In this document: piece by piece, positions 62,666 to 64,000 of the stretch
How the letters are laid out: every line of letters begins with the position of its first letter
How positions within the stretch are numbered: the first letter of the stretch is position 1
Origin: Streptomyces sp. B1I3
GTDB taxonomy: Bacteria > Actinomycetota > Actinomycetes > Streptomycetales > Streptomycetaceae
Reading direction: 5' to 3'
Assembly: GCF_030816615.1 (NCBI RefSeq)
Contig: NZ_JAUSYD010000001.1
Location: 5,230,501 to 5,294,500, forward strand
DNA length: 64,000 nt
Notes under the pieces: generated by a model
The model's database searches: none
What the model saw: only the letters and a program-made list of their open reading frames with translations
What the model was told of the DNA's origin: nothing
Translations under genes and position numbers: made by a program

Positions 62666-64000
62666 GCCGCTGCCCTCCCGGTACGTCCGGTGGCCGCGGC
62701 CATGACCGATTCCTCGGTGGCGCTCACGCGAGGGATCTCGGCGACGAGCCGGCCCTCGTGCATCACGAGCACCCGGTCGGCCATGCCGATGACCTCCGGC
62801 AGGTCGGAGGAGATCATCAGGACGGCGAGGCCGTCCGCCGCCAGTGAGGAGAGCAGCCGGTGGACCTCCGCCTTGGTGCCGACGTCGATCCCCCGGGTCG
62901 GCTCGTCGACGATCAGCACGGACGGGCCCGTCGCCAGCCACTTGGCCAGGACGACCTTCTGCTGGTTGCCGCCGGAGAGGACGCCCACGGTGTCGGCCAG
63001 CCGGCTGTACTTGAGTTGGAGACGCACCGCCCAGTCGGCGGCCCGGTCGTGTTCCAGGGCCCGGCTGACGAGACCACGCTTACGGACCTCGGCGAGGCCG
63101 GTGAGGCCGATGTTGCGCTCGATCGACATATCCATGACCAGCCCGCGCTGGCGGCGGTCCTCGGGTACGAGCGCGAGCCCGGCGGCCATCGCGGCGGTGG
63201 GCGAGCCGGGCCGCAGCACCGCGCCGCCCACCTTCACCTCGCCCGCGTCGGCACGGTCGACGCCGAAGACCGCCTGGGCGACCTCGGTGCGCCCCGCGCC
63301 GACGAGCCCGGCGAGGGCGACGATCTCGCCGCGGCGTACGTCGAAGGACACGTCGTGGAAGACGCCCTCGCGGGTCAGCCGGTGCACCGACAGGGCGACT
63401 TCGCCGACCTCGGCGTCCTGCTTCGGGTAGAGGTCGTCGAGGTCACGGCCGACCATCCTGCGGACCAGGTCGTCCTCGGTGAGGCCCCCCAGCGGCTCGG
63501 AGGAGATCCACCGGCCGTCGCGCAATGTCGTGACGCGCCGGCACAGCCGGAAGATCTCGTCGAGGCGGTGAGAGATGAACAGCACGGCGGCGCCTTCGGC
63601 GCGCAGCGCCTGCACGACGGAGAAGAGGCGGGCCGTCTCGCTGCCGGTGAGTGCGGCGGTCGGCTCGTCCATGATCAGCACGCGGGCGTCGAAGGACAGC
63701 GCCTTGGCGATCTCTACGATCTGCTGGTCGGCGATCGACAGTCCGCGGGCCGGGCGGTCCGGCGCCAGATCGACGCCGAGACGGCGCATCAGCCCGGCGG
63801 TGGTCGCGTGCACGGCCTTCCGGTCGATCCTGCCCAGTGCGCGCCGGGGCTGGCGGCCCATGAAGATGTTCTCGGCGATCGACAGGTCGGGGAAGAGCGT
63901 CGGTTCCTGGTAGATGACCGCGATACCGGCGTCCCGGGCGTCGGCCGGCCCGTGGAACACGACGGGCTCACCGTCGAGCAGGACCACGCCGCTGTCCGGA
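62662..64000 (-). CDS. Sugar ABC transporter ATP-binding protein, rhamnose type (5' truncated)
   Basis: The gene runs off the window end, so the first Walker A is missing; the visible 446 residues hold the rest of ATPase domain 1 (GIAVIYQEPTLFPDLSIAEN, signature LSIADQQIVEIA, Walker B VLIMDEPTAAL) and a complete second domain (GLVGAGRTEVAQAVFG, LSGGNQQKVVLAKWL, VLIVDEPTRGID). Two fused ATPase domains are typical of RbsA/RhaT-type importers. It overlaps the first permease by ATGA and heads the visible rhamnose operon. Confidence 0.9.
   Translation of the reverse strand, partial: PDSGVVLLDGEPVVFHGPADARDAGIAVIYQEPTLFPDLSIAENIFMGRQPRRALGRIDRKAVHATTAGLMRRLGVDLAPDRPARGLSIADQQIVEIAKALSFDARVLIMDEPTAALTGSETARLFSVVQALRAEGAAVLFISHRLDEIFRLCRRVTTLRDGRWISSEPLGGLTEDDLVRRMVGRDLDDLYPKQDAEVGEVALSVHRLTREGVFHDVSFDVRRGEIVALAGLVGAGRTEVAQAVFGVDRADAGEVKVGGAVLRPGSPTAAMAAGLALVPEDRRQRGLVMDMSIERNIGLTGLAEVRKRGLVSRALEHDRAADWAVRLQLKYSRLADTVGVLSGGNQQKVVLAKWLATGPSVLIVDEPTRGIDVGTKAEVHRLLSSLAADGLAVLMISSDLPEVIGMADRVLVMHEGRLVAEIPRVSATEESVMAAATGRTGRAAA

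Overview
The window is high-GC actinobacterial DNA, almost certainly from a Streptomyces chromosome. GTG starts are frequent, genes are packed with ATGA/GTGA overlaps, and Tat and lipoprotein exports are present. Streptomyces-style regulators (a SARP with an NB-ARC domain, a large LuxR/LAL protein) occur beside lanthipeptide enzymes. No rRNA, tRNA, CRISPR array or insertion sequence was seen.

Layout. 1-8.0 kb: the end of an ABC exporter, a small secreted protein, a secreted S37 peptidase facing a Tat-exported GH3 enzyme across a strong hairpin, a frameshifted LysR gene divergent from an EamA exporter, and a TIM-barrel isomerase. 8.1-28.3 kb is a RiPP (ribosomal peptide) island with three candidate precursor systems. 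(i) A tight minus-strand operon has a radical SAM enzyme, a haem-oxygenase-like iron enzyme, an 80-residue Cys-free candidate precursor, a nucleotide cyclase-AAA-TPR protein, a subtilisin and a GAF protein. (ii) A plus-strand class III lanthipeptide set has a 53-residue precursor too short for ordinary ORF filters, an MFS exporter and LanKC. (iii) A minus-strand set has a class II LanM (frameshifted as given), a Cys-free 64-residue candidate precursor, a LAL regulator and a SARP.

28.4-34.9 kb: a LacI regulator divergent from an operon of Gfo/Idh/MocA dehydrogenase, DUF993 protein and sugar isomerase, with a clear LacI-type operator between them; then a methyltransferase with a perfect dyad upstream and a hypothetical protein. 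35-43.7 kb: RecD2 helicase, citrate synthase, a copper-export pair (CopA and CopZ-like) with a CsoR-like operator, a zinc alcohol dehydrogenase and a small HTH protein. 43.9-51.2 kb: myo-inositol catabolism (an IolE-like gene divergent from iolC, an aldolase-like gene, iolB, iolD and mmsA) with a palindrome-rich control region. 51.3-59 kb: a phosphotransferase, a DUF4291 protein, a P-loop kinase, an unusual secreted hydrolase-ABC ATPase fusion with its permease, and a VWA lipoprotein. 59.1-64 kb: a rhamnose uptake operon (mutarotase, binding protein, two permeases, ATPase) running off the window end.

Three genes (LysR, LanM, one rhamnose permease) carry single-base +1 frameshifts while otherwise looking fully conserved. 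This could be assembly error, so their state needs read-level confirmation. The most novel material is the RiPP island, especially the radical SAM/iron-enzyme operon and the two precursors whose sequences do not fit the usual lanthionine pattern.
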